A DNA stretch of 19,768 bases from Micavibrio sp. (GTDB lineage: Bacteria > Pseudomonadota > Alphaproteobacteria > Micavibrionales > Micavibrionaceae): assembly GCA_030824805.1 (NCBI GenBank), contig JAPJRC010000043.1:1-19768 (forward strand), written 5' to 3'. The position numbers and the translations under genes are program-made. Shown here in pieces: positions 13,134 through 19,768 of this stretch. Every line of letters starts with the position of its first letter. Within the stretch, counting starts at the first letter, position 1. A model generated the notes under the pieces. It was not told the DNA's origin and searched no databases. It saw only the letters and a list, made by a program, of their open reading frames with translations.

Positions 13134-14426
13134 ATGAGTAAAACAGACAAGACAGACAGCAAGAATACCCTGTACTGCTCGTTCTGCGGTAAAAGCCAGC
13201 ATGAGGTAAGAAAGCTCATTGCGGGTCCTAACGTGTTCATTTGCAATGAATGCGTAGAGCTTTGCATGGATATTATCCGCGAAGAAGACAAATCCCAGTT
13301 GGTCCGTTCCGGCGAAGGCGTCCCTACGCCGTCCGAAATCAAAGCGGTGCTGGATGATTACGTCATCGGACAGGAGCGCGCGAAACGCGTTCTCTCTGTT
13401 GCCGTACACAACCACTATAAACGCCTGGAAAACGGCGGCCACGGCTCGGGCTCCGATGTCGAACTGGCAAAATCGAACATTCTTCTGGTCGGTCCTACGG
13501 GTTCGGGTAAAACCCTGCTCGCACAGACGCTGGCGAAAATCATCGATGTGCCGTTCACGATGGCCGATGCCACAACACTCACCGAAGCGGGTTATGTCGG
13601 TGAAGACGTTGAAAACATCGTTCTGAAACTGCTGCAGGCGTCCGACTACAACGTCGAACGCGCGCAACGCGGTATCGTCTATATCGACGAAATCGACAAG
13701 ATTTCCCGTAAGGGCGACAACCCCTCCATCACCCGCGACGTGTCGGGCGAAGGCGTTCAGCAGGCCCTGCTGAAACTGATGGAAGGCACGGTGGCTTCCG
13801 TTCCTCCGCAAGGCGGACGCAAACACCCGCAGCAGGAATTCCTGCAGGTCGATACGTCCAACATTCTCTTCATCTGCGGCGGTGCGTTTGCGGGTATCGA
13901 AAAAATCCTCGCCAACAAGGGCCGCGGCACGACCATCGGCTTCGGTGCGGATGTCAAAGAACCGGACACCAAAGGCACGGGCGAACTCCTGCACAAGCTG
14001 GAGCCGGAAGACCTTCTCAAATTCGGTCTTATTCCGGAATTCGTTGGCCGTCTGCCGGTGTTCGCAACGCTGGAAGACCTCGACGAAGCAGCCCTGATTT
14101 CTATCCTTACAGAGCCGAAGAACGCTCTGGTCAAACAATACCAACGCCTGTTCGACATGGAAGGCGTAAAGCTGGAATTCTCCGACGAAGCCCTCTCCGC
14201 CATCGCGAAGAAAGCCATCGTCCGCAAAACCGGCGCACGCGGCCTCCGCTCTATCATGGAAAACATGCTGATGGATACGATGTACGAAGTGCCTGACAAG
14301 GAAGGCGTTGAAAAGGTCGTCGTTTCCAAGGAAACGGTCGATGACAACAAGGCCCCTGTCTATGTTCTCGGCAACGAAGGCAATGCCAAGAAAAAGAAAA
14401 AAGAAGTCGAAGCCGTAGAGGCATAA
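13134..14426 (+). CDS. clpX: ATP-dependent Clp protease ATP-binding subunit ClpX
   Basis: Encodes 430 aa, the normal length. ClpX is the hexameric AAA+ unfoldase that feeds tagged proteins to ClpP. The N-terminal zinc-binding domain has C15, C18, C37 and C40. The AAA+ core has Walker A GPTGSGKT (120-127), pore-1 loop GYVGEDVE, Walker B YIDEID (D185, E186), the RKH-type pore loop (GGRKHPQQ) and the ClpP-docking IGF loop at 268-270. All functional loops are intact, so it should be an active ClpP partner. The tail is Lys/Glu-rich (KKKKKEVEAVEA). Neither clpP upstream nor lon downstream is present, unlike the common clpP-clpX-lon order. Weak purine-rich sites (AAGGAA and GGCGG) precede the ATG. 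A terminator follows. Confidence 0.98.
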   Translation: MSKTDKTDSKNTLYCSFCGKSQHEVRKLIAGPNVFICNECVELCMDIIREEDKSQLVRSGEGVPTPSEIKAVLDDYVIGQERAKRVLSVAVHNHYKRLENGGHGSGSDVELAKSNILLVGPTGSGKTLLAQTLAKIIDVPFTMADATTLTEAGYVGEDVENIVLKLLQASDYNVERAQRGIVYIDEIDKISRKGDNPSITRDVSGEGVQQALLKLMEGTVASVPPQGGRKHPQQEFLQVDTSNILFICGGAFAGIEKILANKGRGTTIGFGADVKEPDTKGTGELLHKLEPEDLLKFGLIPEFVGRLPVFATLEDLDEAALISILTEPKNALVKQYQRLFDMEGVKLEFSDEALSAIAKKAIVRKTGARGLRSIMENMLMDTMYEVPDKEGVEKVVVSKETVDDNKAPVYVLGNEGNAKKKKKEVEAVEA

Positions 14427-14443
14427 GATTTCGAGCAGATTAC

Positions 14444-14471
14444 AAAAGGCGCTCTTCGGGGCGCCTTTTTT
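14444..14471 (+). terminator. Rho-independent terminator after clpX
   Basis: AAAAGGCGC (14444-14452) pairs with GCGCCTTTT (14461-14469) around an 8-base loop containing TTCGG, and runs into six T residues. It starts 17 bases after the clpX stop. Confidence 0.92.
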
Positions 14472-14550
14472 ATGCGCAGCAGCACAGTATTGGTGCGGCG
14501 CGTCGTTCATTTTCCTAACGTAAAAGCAGCCACGGGGCGGATAATGGATA

Positions 14551-14569
14551 TATGACCCTGACGGTCATA
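14551..14569 (+). promoter_or_regulatory. Inverted repeat abutting the ribosome-binding site of the 82-aa gene
   Basis: TATGACC (14551-14557) and GGTCATA (14563-14569) form a perfect 7-bp stem with a CTGAC loop. The next bases are AGGAGG (14570-14575), an ideal ribosome-binding site 5 bases before the ATG at 14581. It could be a repressor operator or a translation-controlling hairpin. Confidence 0.5.
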
Positions 14570-14580
14570 AGGAGGCTGCA

Positions 14581-14829
14581 ATGGTCTATGTCTTAGACGA
14601 TCCCGCCCGCGAAAAATTCGAGGCGGAACTTGAAAAGCCCGACACACCGCTTGAACACAGCGTGCATATCTTTACGGCCCTATGCTCGCTGCTTTTCATT
14701 GTGGCGGGAGGCTTGTTCTTGTTCAGCCCGCTGGACGGCGAATTCATGCTCACAATCACGCTTGGCGTGGGCGGACTGTTTATAATCGCCCTGGTCGTGT
14801 TTTTCGGCATGATACTGCGCGGGCGCTGA
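14581..14829 (+). CDS. Small two-helix membrane protein, unknown function
   Basis: Encodes 82 aa. A soluble, acidic N-terminal part (1-25, VYVLDDPAREKFEAELEKPD) precedes two transmembrane helices, near residues 27-48 and 55-78, joined by a short loop (SPLDGEF). It ends in RGR just after the second helix, so both ends are probably cytoplasmic. The start is firmly set by AGGAGG five bases upstream, the strongest ribosome-binding site in the window. An inverted repeat touches this site, hinting at regulated expression. I recognise no family. It stands alone between the clpX terminator and the DHH gene. Confidence 0.82.
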   Translation: MVYVLDDPAREKFEAELEKPDTPLEHSVHIFTALCSLLFIVAGGLFLFSPLDGEFMLTITLGVGGLFIIALVVFFGMILRGR

Positions 14830-14924
14830 ACGATCACCGCTCTTCGGCGGCGGATCAGGGACCGGGTTCTGACAAAGCCCGTCAATTCCCCTTTCCCTTT
14901 TGTTAACCACGTATTATCCTTTTG

Positions 14925-14948
14925 CGGGTATTCTTTCCTGTGTACCCG
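14925..14948 (+). promoter_or_regulatory. Hairpin with downstream T-run before the DHH gene
   Basis: CGGGTA (14925-14930) pairs with TACCCG (14943-14948) across a 12-base loop; AATCCG and then six T follow. It may be a weak terminator for the 82-aa gene or an attenuator for the DHH gene. Nearer the 82-aa stop, CCGC/GCGG at 14837-14850 forms another short hairpin without a T-tract. Confidence 0.35.
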
Positions 14949-14997
14949 AATCCGTTTTTTCTAAATCATTTGAGAGAGTTGTAAGGAGAGCGCCAGA

Positions 14998-15957
14998 ATG
15001 TCCGCCCCCAAACTTAAACCAGACCCCGGCAAGAAATATCGCCTTATCACGCGTTCGGATATGGACGGTCTTGTCTGCGCGGTTTTGCTAAAGGAGCTGG
15101 GCATCATTGACGACATCTCTTTTGCCCACCCGAAAGACATGCAGGACGGCCTGATCGACGTCGATGACGATGTAATCACGACCAACCTTCCCTATGTCGA
15201 AGGCGTTTACATGGCGTTCGACCACCACGCGTCCGAAGTGCACCGCGTAAAGAGTCATCCGGAAAACCACATCATCGATGCCACGGCCCCGAGCGCCGCG
15301 CGCGTTGTGTACAATTATTTCGGCGGCGCCGATGCATTCCCCAATATGTCGGATGACATGATGGACGCGGTCGACAAGGCCGACTCCGCCGCCTTCTCCA
15401 AAGATGAAATCCTCGAAGCATCCGGCTGGGAACTGCTCAGCTTTATCATGGACGCCCGTACAGGTCTGGGCCGTTTCCGCGACTTCAACATCTCCAACTA
15501 TCAATTGATGATGAAGCTGATCGACACCGTGCGCGATCACAAATCCATCAAAGACATTCTGGCCATGCCGGACGTGAAGGAACGTGTAGACCTTTACAAT
15601 TCACACCTGCCGAAATTCCGTGAGCAGATCGAACGCTGCGCGCGCGTGCACGACAATCTTGTTCTGCTCGACCTGCGCAAGGAAGACACGATCTGGGCCG
15701 GCAACCGTTTCATGATTTACGCCCTCTTCCCCAAATGCAACATCTCGATGCACGTCATGTGGGGCAAGAACAAACAGAACACGGTTCTCGCCATCGGCAA
15801 ATCGATCCTGAACAAAACCTCCAAAACCCATGTCGGCGACCTATGCCTCTCCTACGGCGGCGGCGGGCATGATGCGGCAGGAACCTGCCAGGTCGAGAAC
15901 CTCAAGGCCGAACAGAAAATCGAAGAAATTATCGGGAAGATCAACAAGGACGGTTAA
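14998..15957 (+). CDS. DHH-family phosphoesterase (exopolyphosphatase-like)
   Basis: Encodes 319 aa. The DHH domain has D21-M-D23-G in TRSDMDGLVCAVLL and the namesake D75-H76-H77 in AFDHHAS; the C-terminal DHHA1 part ends with the substrate-binding loop YGGGGHDAAGTC (G287-H291). These residues bind two metal ions, usually manganese, and the family cleaves phosphodiester or phosphoanhydride bonds in nano-RNA, cyclic dinucleotides or polyphosphate. Annotated relatives are often called exopolyphosphatase-like, but the substrate cannot be read from the sequence. No CBS or PAS domain is present. AAGGAG lies 11-16 bases before the ATG. The photolyase gene begins 42 bases after the stop with its own -10-like box. 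Confidence 0.9.
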   Translation: MSAPKLKPDPGKKYRLITRSDMDGLVCAVLLKELGIIDDISFAHPKDMQDGLIDVDDDVITTNLPYVEGVYMAFDHHASEVHRVKSHPENHIIDATAPSAARVVYNYFGGADAFPNMSDDMMDAVDKADSAAFSKDEILEASGWELLSFIMDARTGLGRFRDFNISNYQLMMKLIDTVRDHKSIKDILAMPDVKERVDLYNSHLPKFREQIERCARVHDNLVLLDLRKEDTIWAGNRFMIYALFPKCNISMHVMWGKNKQNTVLAIGKSILNKTSKTHVGDLCLSYGGGGHDAAGTCQVENLKAEQKIEEIIGKINKDG

Positions 15958-15987
15958 AACCGTTCTTTTCTTCTGCAGACGCTCGCC

Positions 15988-15993
15988 TATACT
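15988..15993 (+). promoter_or_regulatory. -10 box upstream of the photolyase gene
   Basis: TATACT ends six bases before the ATG at 16000, and no ribosome-binding site is present. No good -35 box was found at 16-18 bases. The spacing resembles the probable leaderless starts of bolA, hisS and fdxA. Confidence 0.35.
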
Positions 15994-15999
15994 CCCTGA

Positions 16000-17436
16000 A
16001 TGTCCAAAGACACCGCCATCGTCTGGTTCCGGCAGGATCTGCGTCTGTCCGACAACCCAGCCCTTTCCGCCGCCGTTAAAAGGGGCGCGAAGATTTTGCC
16101 CGTGTTTGTACTCGACGATGAAAACGCGGGCGAATGGAAGATGGGCGGCGCATCGCGCGCGTGGCTACACCACTCACTCCATTCTCTCAATCAATCGCTG
16201 AACAATCATCTTGTTCTTCTCAAAGGTGACGCGTCCGTGCAAATCCCCGCACTGGCACAGGAGGCAGGCGCAACCGCCGTCTACTGGAACCGTTGCTACG
16301 AGCCATGGCGCATCAAGCGTGACAAGCTTATCAAGGAAGCGCTCAAAGATCTCGACATAGAGTGCGAAAGCTTCAACGGGTCGCTGCTGTGGGAGCCGTG
16401 GGACGTTTTGAAAAGCGATGGCACACCGTACAAGGTGTTCACGCCCTTCTACCGCAAAGGATGCCTTTCCAAAGACGAGCCGCGCGAGCCTTTGCCCGCG
16501 CCCAAGGATATAAAATTCGCAACCGCCAAGGGGGTAACGCTCGACGCACTCAAACTTCTCCCGCAGAAACCCGAACCGCGCTGGGAAAAATCCATGCTGG
16601 AATATTGGGAGATCGGGGAAGAAGGCGCGAAAAAAGCGCTGAAGAAATTCATCGGCCACGGCCTAAAGGATTACAAAGAAGGCCGCAACTTCATGGCACA
16701 GGAAGCAACCTCGCGTCTTTCTCCGCGCCTGCATTTCGGTGAGATTTCACCCAATCAGGCATGGCATGCCGTAAAGACGCAAGGCGACAACGTTAATGTC
16801 GATACATTTTGTTCGGAACTGGGATGGCGCGAATTTTCCTACTCGCTTCTCTACTTCAATCCAACGATGCCGAAAAAACCGTTGCAGGAACGCTTTGCCG
16901 CATTCCCGTGGACGTATAACGAAAAACATCTCGACGCGTGGCAACGCGGGCTTACGGGCTATCCTGTCGTCGACGCCGCGATGCGCGAGATGTGGATCAC
17001 AGGCTATATGCACAACCGCGCACGGATGATCGTCGGATCGTTCCTTGTGAAGCATCTTTTGCTCAACTGGACGCAAGGCGAAGAATGGTTCTGGGATTGC
17101 CTCGTGGATGCCGACATGGCGAACAACGCCGCGAGCTGGCAATGGATCGCGGGATGCGGCGCGGACGCCGCCCCTTATTTCCGCATTTTCAATCCGGTTA
17201 CACAAGGAGAGAAGTTTGATCCTGACGGCGATTACGTTCGCCAATATGTACCCGAGCTTGCCAAGATGCCGGACAAATACCTGCACAAGCCCTGGGAAGC
17301 ACCAGCGGATGTTTTAAAGAAGGCAGGCGTGACGCTTGGCAAAGATTATCCGAAACCGATTGTCGATCATGCCGAGGCGCGCGTGCGTGCGCTTGATGCG
17401 TTCAAGGAAACCAAAGGCGAAAGCGACGCCGAATAA
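16000..17436 (+). CDS. phrB: Deoxyribodipyrimidine photo-lyase (class I CPD photolyase)
   Basis: Encodes 478 aa (E. coli PhrB has 472). It uses blue light and reduced FAD to split cyclobutane pyrimidine dimers in DNA. The N-terminal antenna-binding alpha/beta domain starts IVWFRQDLRLSDNPAL. The C-terminal FAD-binding helical domain holds TSRLSPRLHFGEISP, WREFSYSLL, MHNRARMIVGSFLVKHLL and AAPYFRIFNPVTQGEKFD. W380 matches the flavin-proximal Trp382 of the E. coli electron-transfer triad, and N376 matches the Asn facing FAD N5 that marks photolyases rather than plant cryptochromes. The start is set by WFRQDLRL at the family's normal distance. It lies 42 bases after the DHH gene and its stop abuts that of the converging 103-aa gene. 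Confidence 0.96.
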   Translation: MSKDTAIVWFRQDLRLSDNPALSAAVKRGAKILPVFVLDDENAGEWKMGGASRAWLHHSLHSLNQSLNNHLVLLKGDASVQIPALAQEAGATAVYWNRCYEPWRIKRDKLIKEALKDLDIECESFNGSLLWEPWDVLKSDGTPYKVFTPFYRKGCLSKDEPREPLPAPKDIKFATAKGVTLDALKLLPQKPEPRWEKSMLEYWEIGEEGAKKALKKFIGHGLKDYKEGRNFMAQEATSRLSPRLHFGEISPNQAWHAVKTQGDNVNVDTFCSELGWREFSYSLLYFNPTMPKKPLQERFAAFPWTYNEKHLDAWQRGLTGYPVVDAAMREMWITGYMHNRARMIVGSFLVKHLLLNWTQGEEWFWDCLVDADMANNAASWQWIAGCGADAAPYFRIFNPVTQGEKFDPDGDYVRQYVPELAKMPDKYLHKPWEAPADVLKKAGVTLGKDYPKPIVDHAEARVRALDAFKETKGESDAE

Positions 17437-17748
17437 TCAGCCGACCTTCACACTTGGCGACGGAATCTGACAACGGTTGCCAGTGGAAGAAAGGCCGATC
17501 TCGTGCATGCGGTCCACAACTTTGACCACGGTGCTGTCTTTTACAACCACGACCATCTCGCTGCCCGCGCGGCTCTTGGCCTTATCGATTTCCCATCCCT
17601 GCTGGCTCGCGAGGGTTTGCGCATCAAAATACTGGCCTATACCGTAGAAGCTCATCTGTACCGATACGTCATTGCCTTGCGCGGAGACATGCAGGGAAGA
17701 AACATGGAATGCGGGTTTTGGCCGCTTCGGGGGATTGATATCGTTCAT
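17437..17748 (-). CDS. Hypothetical protein, 103 aa
   Basis: Encodes 103 aa with no signal peptide or membrane helix. A Pro/Lys-rich start (NDINPPKRPKPAF) leads into alternating strand-like segments (HVSSLHVSAQGNDVSVQMSFYG, EMVVVVKDSTVVKVVDRM), suggesting a small alpha/beta fold. I recognise no family. It converges on the photolyase gene with the two stop codons directly adjacent. The start at 17748 has no ribosome-binding site (GTGTGTGTAA precedes it); a TATATA box lies 12 bases upstream. Coherent composition favours a real gene. Confidence 0.6.
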   Translation of the reverse strand: MNDINPPKRPKPAFHVSSLHVSAQGNDVSVQMSFYGIGQYFDAQTLASQQGWEIDKAKSRAGSEMVVVVKDSTVVKVVDRMHEIGLSSTGNRCQIPSPSVKVG

Positions 17749-17760
17749 TTACACACACTC

Positions 17761-17807
17761 TATATATAGGCCTTTTGGCCTTTGTTTTATGCAGCGGTAT
17801 ATATAGG
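17761..17807. promoter_or_regulatory. Palindrome flanked by a TATATATAGG direct repeat
   Basis: AGGCC (17768-17772) and GGCCT (17777-17781) form a hairpin with a TTTT loop, followed on the plus strand by TTGTTTTA. TATATATAGG occurs at 17761-17770 and again at 17798-17807. The site sits upstream of the 103-aa gene (minus) and of ldcA (plus). It could be an operator or a weak plus-strand terminator after the phrB region. Confidence 0.4.
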
Positions 17808-17846
17808 AAACGTCCTGAATTTCCAAGTTTTTCGTAAATCTCGGCC

Positions 17847-17874
17847 TTGCCTTGGTTAACGTGACCGCTACAAT
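17847..17874 (+). promoter_or_regulatory. Predicted ldcA promoter
   Basis: TTGCCT (17847-17852) and TACAAT (17869-17874) are separated by 16 bases. Transcription would start near 17881, just before the AAAGGA ribosome-binding site at 17883-17888. This supports the ATG at 17894 rather than the in-frame ATG at 17852, which lies inside the promoter. Confidence 0.5.
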
Positions 17875-17893
17875 AGACAGGCAAAGGATTCTC

Positions 17894-18787
17894 ATGGGCT
17901 ACAGGCTTCCCCCTCTTTTGAAACAAGGCGACACGATCGGCGTTATGGCGCCATCCTCGCGCATAGAGCCTGCAGACTTGCAGGCCGGCGTTGATGCGCT
18001 CACGGCGCGTGGCTACAGCGTGTTCGTGCATCCGCAAAGTTTCGAACGCCTCCACCAATCCGCCGGCACGAACGAACAGAAGATAAAAGCCCTGCACGAT
18101 CTGGTGAAAGAACCAAATATCAAGGCTGTGTTCTTTGCTACCGGCGGCAACCGCGCCCTGCACCTGCTTGATGACATCGATTACAAGCTGATCAAAAAGA
18201 ACCCGAAAGTTTTCATGGGCTTTTCCGACAACACCGCGCTTCTCAACGCCATCACGGCAAAGACCGGTATTGTCACTTATCACGGCCCGACGCTGAAACG
18301 CCTTGTGAAAAATCCGCAAGCCGATTTCAATTTGCGTTTGCTGGCTGGCGAAGAAAAAGCAATACCGCTGAACGGCGCGAAAGTGGGGCGCGAAGGCAAA
18401 GCCAAAGGCGTTTTGATCGGCGGCAATTTGTCGTTGTTCCAGTATCTGGTTGAGTCCGAAGAAATACCGAACCCCAAAGATGCGATACTGTTTCTGGAAG
18501 ATATCGGTAAAGAATACAGCCGCCTTGACCGCGACTTCTGTTATCTGCGCCGCACAGGCTTGCTTGAAAAGATTGGCGGCCTCGTGCTTGGGCAATTCAC
18601 CAACCTGTTGGATACCGGCACACCGTTCGGTTTTTCGTTCGAAGACATTATTGCCGAACACACGGCGGGACTGAACATTCCGATCCTCACGAACGCGCCG
18701 TTCGGCCATGACGTAGATCTTTACGCGATGCCCATCGGCAGACGCGTTTCGCTCGATACAGCGAAACCCGAATTGGTTTTAATCTAA
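17894..18787 (+). CDS. ldcA: Muramoyltetrapeptide LD-carboxypeptidase (peptidase family S66)
   Basis: Encodes 297 aa, the usual length. Family S66 enzymes trim the terminal D-Ala from muropeptide tetrapeptides in the cytoplasm during peptidoglycan recycling; MccF homologues instead cleave microcin C-type compounds. Recognisable segments are QGDTIGVMAPSS, FFATGGNRALHLLDDID, GFSDNTALL with nucleophile S111, GIVTYHGP, FLEDIGKEYSRLDR with E202, and PFGHDVD with H272, completing the Ser-Glu-His triad. No signal peptide is present, consistent with a cytoplasmic recycling enzyme. The start follows AAAGGA and a promoter-like pair. No murein-recycling partners are adjacent, so LdcA is preferred over MccF only on general similarity. 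Confidence 0.92.
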   Translation: MGYRLPPLLKQGDTIGVMAPSSRIEPADLQAGVDALTARGYSVFVHPQSFERLHQSAGTNEQKIKALHDLVKEPNIKAVFFATGGNRALHLLDDIDYKLIKKNPKVFMGFSDNTALLNAITAKTGIVTYHGPTLKRLVKNPQADFNLRLLAGEEKAIPLNGAKVGREGKAKGVLIGGNLSLFQYLVESEEIPNPKDAILFLEDIGKEYSRLDRDFCYLRRTGLLEKIGGLVLGQFTNLLDTGTPFGFSFEDIIAEHTAGLNIPILTNAPFGHDVDLYAMPIGRRVSLDTAKPELVLI

Positions 18788-18793
18788 ACAAAA

Positions 18794-19000
18794 TTAATGG
18801 ATGGTCGTGCTCATCTGGAACGGGCTCTTGGGAAGCACGCGGCCGAACATCTGCAACTCGAACAATATCTTCTTATGATCTTCGGGAATTTCACGCGCCG
18901 CTTTCAGGCGGTCGTTGATCATCTTGACCCGGCCTTCCCGGCCCTCATCCCACGCACGCTTTAAAATGGCTTTCATCAAATCGCGGTTTCTACCGTCCAT
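18794..19000 (-). CDS. Small hypothetical protein, 68 aa
   Basis: Encodes 68 aa, strongly basic and helical in the first half (RNRDLMKAILKRAWDEGREG, NDRLKAAREIPEDHKKI) with no membrane segment or Cys. I recognise no family. It converges on ldcA with six bases between the stops. On its own strand TAAACT ends seven bases before the ATG, again without a ribosome-binding site, so a leaderless start is possible. It diverges from fdxA. Its short length leaves some doubt that it is expressed. Confidence 0.5.
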   Translation of the reverse strand: MDGRNRDLMKAILKRAWDEGREGRVKMINDRLKAAREIPEDHKKILFELQMFGRVLPKSPFQMSTTIH

Positions 19001-19056
19001 ACTTAACAGTTTATTGACAAAAGATTAACAAATCGGAAAAGCGGCTTTCGAACCTC

Positions 19057-19085
19057 TTGTTTTCCGCCGCGCCGCCCGTTATACG
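19057..19085 (+). promoter_or_regulatory. Predicted fdxA promoter
   Basis: TTGTTT (19057-19062), 17 bases, TATACG (19080-19085). The -10 box ends six bases before the fdxA ATG, so the transcript would begin at the start codon. A perfect TTGACA at 19014-19019 further upstream lacks a matching -10 box. Confidence 0.5.
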
Positions 19086-19091
19086 AACCGC

Positions 19092-19430
19092 ATGACGTTC
19101 GTTGTGACCGATGTTTGCATTGCCTGTAAGTACACCGACTGTGTCGAGGTCTGCCCCGTGGATTGTTTCTACGAAGGCGAAAACATGCTCGTCATTCACC
19201 CTGATGAGTGTATCGATTGCGGGGTTTGCGAGCCGGAATGCCCTATCGAGGCCATCGTCCCGGACATCGACCCCCGCGCGGAAGCATTCCTGGAATTGAA
19301 CCGCGAATATTCCGGAAAATGGCCCGTGATTACAAAAATTAAACCGGCCCTTCCCGACGCGGAAAAGCTGAAAGACCAGAAAAACAAGCTGGAAGAACTA
19401 TTTAGCCCAAATCCGGGCTCGGGCGACTAA
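19092..19430 (+). CDS. fdxA: 7Fe ferredoxin FdxA
   Basis: Encodes 112 aa, the standard FdxA length. It is a small cytoplasmic electron carrier with one [3Fe-4S] and one [4Fe-4S] cluster. The cysteines follow the Azotobacter ferredoxin I pattern shifted by one: C9, C17, C21 and C50 for one cluster and C25, C40, C43 and C46 for the other; C12 corresponds to a non-ligand Cys. Conserved segments are CIACKYTDCVEVCPVDCF and HPDECIDCGVCEPECP. The C-terminal region (60-112) is charged, typical of the family. There is no ribosome-binding site; a promoter ends six bases upstream. It precedes carD/cdnL, an order I recall from other alphaproteobacteria, but a 268-base gap with a terminator-like hairpin suggests separate transcription. 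Confidence 0.97.
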   Translation: MTFVVTDVCIACKYTDCVEVCPVDCFYEGENMLVIHPDECIDCGVCEPECPIEAIVPDIDPRAEAFLELNREYSGKWPVITKIKPALPDAEKLKDQKNKLEELFSPNPGSGD

Positions 19431-19534
19431 CCCTAGGCATACCGCCGAGTCGCACGATTAAAGTTGAAAATTAACACTTTTTTAAGTATAGTACCCGACA
19501 TGGTTTAACGATGCGCGGCACTTTGCCCTGACTT

Positions 19535-19554
19535 AGGGGAGCCCCTCTTTTTTT
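19535..19554 (+). terminator. Possible terminator after fdxA
   Basis: AGGG (19535-19538) and CCCT (19543-19546) enclose GAGC, followed by C and seven T. The stem is short. An upstream CCCT (19526-19529) could pair with the same AGGG, offering an alternative structure. It lies about 105 bases after the fdxA stop. Confidence 0.45.
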
Positions 19555-19633
19555 GAGGTTGCCTTAAGCAGGTCACAATTCCGGCCTATCTATAAGAACG
19601 ATCGTTTTTCCCAAAATGGATAAAACCCCGGCA

Positions 19634-19648
19634 CGGACCCCCGGTCCG
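19634..19648 (+). promoter_or_regulatory. GC-rich hairpin in the carD leader region
   Basis: CGGACC (19634-19639) pairs perfectly with GGTCCG (19643-19648) around CCC. No T-tract follows, so it is not a terminator. It lies about 50 bases before the carD start and could be an operator or leader RNA structure. Confidence 0.4.
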
Positions 19649-19698
19649 AAGCACGAGAGTTTTGTCCTAATAACAACAAAAAACAAAAGGTGCAAGAC

Positions 19699-19768
19699 AT
19701 GGCGACAGCTGATAACGACAATTTCAAAAAAGGCGACTATGTGGTTTACCCGGCACACGGTGTAGGCC
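19699..19768 (+). CDS. carD: CarD/CdnL-family transcription factor, 5' end only
   Basis: Only the first 23 codons lie in the window; the rest is beyond the end. The opening MATADNDNFKKGDYVVYPAHGVG carries the KGDYVVYPAHGVG start of the CarD/CdnL RNA-polymerase-interacting domain (a Tudor-like fold). CdnL proteins bind the RNA polymerase beta subunit and stabilise open complexes at rRNA and housekeeping promoters. AAAGG lies 9-13 bases before the ATG, a normal ribosome-binding site, unlike the leaderless-looking fdxA upstream. Family assignment rests on this short segment plus its place after fdxA. Confidence 0.85.
   Translation, partial: MATADNDNFKKGDYVVYPAHGVG

Noticed and set aside
13128..14510. 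A 460-codon open frame on the minus strand opposite clpX
   Set aside because: clpX is intact with every functional motif. The opposite frame arises from its codon bias and yields a composition (rich in Phe, Arg, Asp, His) typical of shadows.
17669..18709. A 346-codon minus-strand frame opposite ldcA and the 103-aa gene
   Set aside because: It runs across the ldcA coding region and the intergenic promoter area and shows no domain, whereas ldcA carries a full catalytic triad.
19014..19019. Perfect TTGACA as the fdxA -35 box
   Set aside because: No acceptable -10 hexamer lies 16-18 bases downstream; the pair at 19057-19085 fits better.

Overview
The window looks like ordinary chromosome from an alphaproteobacterium of roughly 50-57% GC in its core genes. 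The taxonomic call rests on gene content: a bolA / zinc-finger J-domain / cobS / cobT neighbourhood, a ribbon-helix-helix protein of the type common in alphaproteobacteria, and a 7Fe ferredoxin gene (fdxA) next to a CarD/CdnL gene. A Micavibrio-like or other less-studied lineage is possible, but I cannot prove it from sequence alone. I see no rRNA, tRNA, CRISPR array, insertion sequence or prophage.

Layout. 1-2026: the 3' part of a XerC/XerD recombinase with its terminator, then accA and a start-stop-overlapping AT-rich gene for an 88-residue membrane protein, closed by a strong terminator. 2041-7827: on the minus strand, bolA and a ribbon-helix-helix regulator; diverging on the plus strand, a zinc-finger J-domain protein, purC and a CobS-type AAA+ ATPase. 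A minus-strand gene of unknown function (122 aa) follows, then a CobT-type VWA protein. 7830-11850: a membrane O-acyltransferase with an SGNH domain diverges from hisS, which overlaps a gene for a secreted cysteine-containing protein. 11844-12962 (minus): sufE followed with no gap by an AT-rich gene for an unknown anchored protein. 13134-14829: clpX with terminator and a small two-helix membrane protein. 14998-17436: a DHH phosphoesterase and a DNA photolyase. 17437-19000: an unknown 103-aa gene, an S66 LD-carboxypeptidase and an unknown 68-aa gene. 19092-19768: fdxA and the first 23 codons of carD/cdnL.

How genes may work together. CobS and CobT are the AAA+ and VWA partners of aerobic cobaltochelatase, but no cobN or other cobalamin gene is visible. 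They sit with a J-domain protein and BolA, which suggests a chaperone or metal-centre role beyond B12. BolA, SufE, the 7Fe ferredoxin and the zinc-finger proteins give the window a recurring metal/Fe-S theme, though they lie in separate transcription units.

The observations most worth a second look are: (1) a GC and codon-usage break inside hisS whose edges match the insertion domain between motif 2 and the HisA motif; (2) promoters whose -10 boxes end only 6-9 bases before the ATG of bolA, the J-domain gene, hisS, photolyase and fdxA, suggesting frequent leaderless transcription; (3) face-to-face overlapping promoters between hisS and the acyltransferase gene; (4) the cobS/cobT locus interrupted by purC and by an antisense gene of unknown function.
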